Assembly (NCBI GenBank): GCA_035688135.1
Contig: DASSNG010000015.1
Coordinates: 1-7,019, forward strand
Reading direction: 5' to 3'
Origin: JAIFWC01 sp035688135
GTDB lineage: Bacteria; Patescibacteriota; Saccharimonadia; Saccharimonadales; UBA10212
Length of the DNA stretch: 7,019 bases
The position numbers and the translations under genes were made by a program. How positions within the stretch are numbered: the stretch's first letter is position 1; each line of letters begins with the position of its first letter. The notes under the pieces were generated by a model that searched no databases, was not told the origin of the DNA, and worked only from the letters and a program-made list of their open reading frames with translations. Of this stretch, positions 5,534 through 7,019 are shown one piece after another.

Positions 5534-5555
5534 ACTTTTAACGATTTGATAACCT
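5527..5555 (+). promoter_or_regulatory. Promoter of uvrC
   Basis: CTGACA (5527-5532, 5 of 6) and TAACCT (5550-5555, 3 of 6) are 17 bases apart, and TGa precedes the -10. The start would fall near 5562, about five bases before the ATG at 5567, so the mRNA would be nearly leaderless. The -35 overlaps the opposite-strand -35 (5528-5533) almost completely. Confidence 0.5.
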
Positions 5556-5566
5556 TTATGTGCGAT

Positions 5567-7019
5567 ATGAGCAAGGTTGAGGAGAAGTTAAAACAGCTTC
5601 CTAACACGCCGGGCGTCTACTTTCATAAAGATAAGTCCGGCGAAATTATTTATATTGGCAAAGCGGCCAGCCTGCGCAACCGGGTGCGGCAGTATTTTCA
5701 AAAAAGCCGCGCCTTTGATCCCAAGACCGATATCCTGGTTTCGGAAATCGCCGACATAGATTGGACGGAAGTGGAAACCGAAGCCGACGCCCTTTTCCTG
5801 GAAGCTGAATTAGTCCGGCGTTACCAGCCCCGGTTCAACATCCTGCTGCGCGATGATAAGAGCCTGCAGTTCGTGCGGGTGGATTATAAGAGTGATTATC
5901 CAACGGTGACCCTGGTGCGCCGGCCGCTGGACGATGGAGCCGAATACTTTGGCCCGTACGTGAACGGATTCGCGGTTAAAAAGGCTTTGCGTTTTCTGCG
6001 CCGCGCTTTTCCGTACGCTATCAGCCGGCCTAACGGCCAGAAAAGGGCCAGCCTTTACTACCACTTAGGATTAGACCCCGGCCTGGAAGAAGGGCGCACC
6101 AGCCTGGCGGATTACCGGGCCAACCTGCGGAAACTTATGCAGTACCTGCGCGGCGACCGCATGGGCCTGATGCGCGATATCGAGCGCGACATGAAGCGGG
6201 CCGCGAAGGCAAAAGACTTTGAGCAAGCCGCCCATCTGCGCAACCAGCTGCAGGCTTTGCAGTCCCTTAGCCGTCAGATACTTTTTTCGGACCGCGAACT
6301 GCAGGATGCCTCCAAAGACCAGGCCTTGGTAGACCTGGCCGCGCTGCTGGGGCTGCCTAAACCGCCTAGCCGTATAGAAGGATATGATATAAGCCACATG
6401 CAGGGTACGGACAACGTCGCCAGTATGGTGGTATTTACAAGCGGCCTGCCCGATAAGGCCGGTTACCGCAAGTTCAAGATGCGCCTGGGCGGCAACGACG
6501 ACTTCGCGCACATGAGCGAGACCGTCATGCGGCGCCTGCGCGAAGAGAACGTTAAAAAGTGGGGGATAGCGGACCTGATGCTGATAGACGGCGGCCGGGG
6601 ACAGCTGGCGGCGGCGCTGGCAAGCCGCGACGCCTGCGGCAAAAAAATCCCCATGATTGGGCTGGCCAAGCGGCAGGAAGAAATAATCATCCATAAGAAA
6701 AACAGTTTACCGGGCGCCGAACCGGCCGATTGGCTCCAGCGAGCGCGCAAAGCCAAAGCCTACGTGAGCGAGTCGGAAGATTTTATAAACCTGGAGCTGC
6801 CCAAGGATTCGCATGCCGTAAAACTGCTGCAGCGCATCAGGGATGAATCACACAGGTTCGCGGTCAGCTATCACTCCACCTTAAAAAGGGGTAGGCAGAC
6901 CGCCAGCGTCCTGGACGAGGTGCCGGGCATAGGCCCGCTTACTAAGAAAAAGCTTATCCGGCGTTTCGGTTCGGCCAAAGCGGCCCTGAATGCCGACACC
7001 GCCCAGCTGCAGGAAATCC
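5567..7019 (+). CDS. uvrC: UvrABC system protein C, 5' part (484 codons in window)
   Basis: UvrC makes the two incisions around a lesion held by UvrB in nucleotide-excision repair. The GIY-YIG nuclease domain (about 1-92) shows PGVY (15-18), YIG (29-31), R37/R41 and E79 in LEAELVRRYQPRFN. A UVR (UvrB-binding) helix pair lies at about 205-235 (KAKDFEQAAHLRNQL). The RNase H-like 5' endonuclease shows D274 in YDISH, D341 in LIDGGRGQL and H429 in RDESHRF. The first helix-hairpin-helix (VPGIGPLTKKKLIRRFG) is present, and the rest runs off the window. ATG 5567 gives the standard N-terminus; an in-frame ATG at 5558 is possible. There is no Shine-Dalgarno. Two oddities: the region 146-177 lacks the four cysteines of a typical UvrC, and an insertion sits at about 382-409. 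The gene is divergent from the ABC exporter. Confidence 0.97.
   Translation, partial: MSKVEEKLKQLPNTPGVYFHKDKSGEIIYIGKAASLRNRVRQYFQKSRAFDPKTDILVSEIADIDWTEVETEADALFLEAELVRRYQPRFNILLRDDKSLQFVRVDYKSDYPTVTLVRRPLDDGAEYFGPYVNGFAVKKALRFLRRAFPYAISRPNGQKRASLYYHLGLDPGLEEGRTSLADYRANLRKLMQYLRGDRMGLMRDIERDMKRAAKAKDFEQAAHLRNQLQALQSLSRQILFSDRELQDASKDQALVDLAALLGLPKPPSRIEGYDISHMQGTDNVASMVVFTSGLPDKAGYRKFKMRLGGNDDFAHMSETVMRRLREENVKKWGIADLMLIDGGRGQLAAALASRDACGKKIPMIGLAKRQEEIIIHKKNSLPGAEPADWLQRARKAKAYVSESEDFINLELPKDSHAVKLLQRIRDESHRFAVSYHSTLKRGRQTASVLDEVPGIGPLTKKKLIRRFGSAKAALNADTAQLQEI

Noticed and set aside
5381..5566. Known riboswitch or T-box in the exporter leader
   Set aside because: No T-box sequence, tRNA-like specifier or conserved riboswitch core could be recognised by eye; a short leader ORF explains the region better.
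6071..6694. 207-codon minus-strand frame opposite uvrC
   Set aside because: Antisense to the conserved UVR and RNase H-like domains of UvrC. No Shine-Dalgarno or promoter was found and the product resembles no known protein.

Overview
The window reads as a compact chromosomal segment of a bacterium of moderately high GC. It carries nucleotide-excision repair genes at both ends and membrane or translation genes between them. Gene order is uvrA (3' part, +), a DedA-family membrane protein (-), rplY/ctc for ribosomal protein bL25 (+), an unrecognised soluble protein (+), an ABC exporter half-transporter (-), and uvrC (5' part, +). I see no mobile element, CRISPR array, tRNA or rRNA. The lineage is not provable from this sequence. 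The UvrC wording (IEGYDISH, SMVVF, YYHLGL.PG) and the short intergenic gaps resemble Patescibacteria/CPR, perhaps Saccharibacteria; this is an inference from memory of the family.

Region by region: positions 2-1366 encode the second half of UvrA, followed by a clear rho-independent terminator at 1428-1457. The dedA-like gene runs back towards that terminator from 2121. Its start region is shared with the divergent rplY promoter, which has an extended -10 at 2153-2161 and a good Shine-Dalgarno at 2174-2179. bL25 has an acidic 40-residue tail. An AT-richer orphan gene (2930-3562) follows, preceded by a promoter-like sequence inside an inverted repeat. It ends only two bases from the stop codon of the convergent ABC transporter gene (3565-5355).

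The most interesting stretch is 5358-5567, between the ABC transporter and uvrC. On the minus strand a strong promoter (TTGTCA-17-TACAAT with TGn) is followed by a well-formed Shine-Dalgarno and a 20-codon leader ORF that contains a GC-rich hairpin. The transporter's own Shine-Dalgarno then sits in the loop of a 7-bp hairpin. This is the architecture of translational attenuation by a leader peptide, as known for inducible antibiotic-resistance genes, and it could make the exporter inducible. On the plus strand the uvrC promoter uses a -35 that overlaps the transporter's -35, so the two promoters may compete.

A second theme is start-codon context. dedA, the orphan gene and uvrC lack a Shine-Dalgarno and have a -10-like hexamer 7-11 bases before the start, which suggests leaderless mRNAs. 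rplY, the leader ORF and the ABC gene have clear Shine-Dalgarno sites. UvrC lacks all the cysteines that hold the Fe-S cluster in typical UvrC proteins and has an insertion of about 28 residues in its endonuclease domain.
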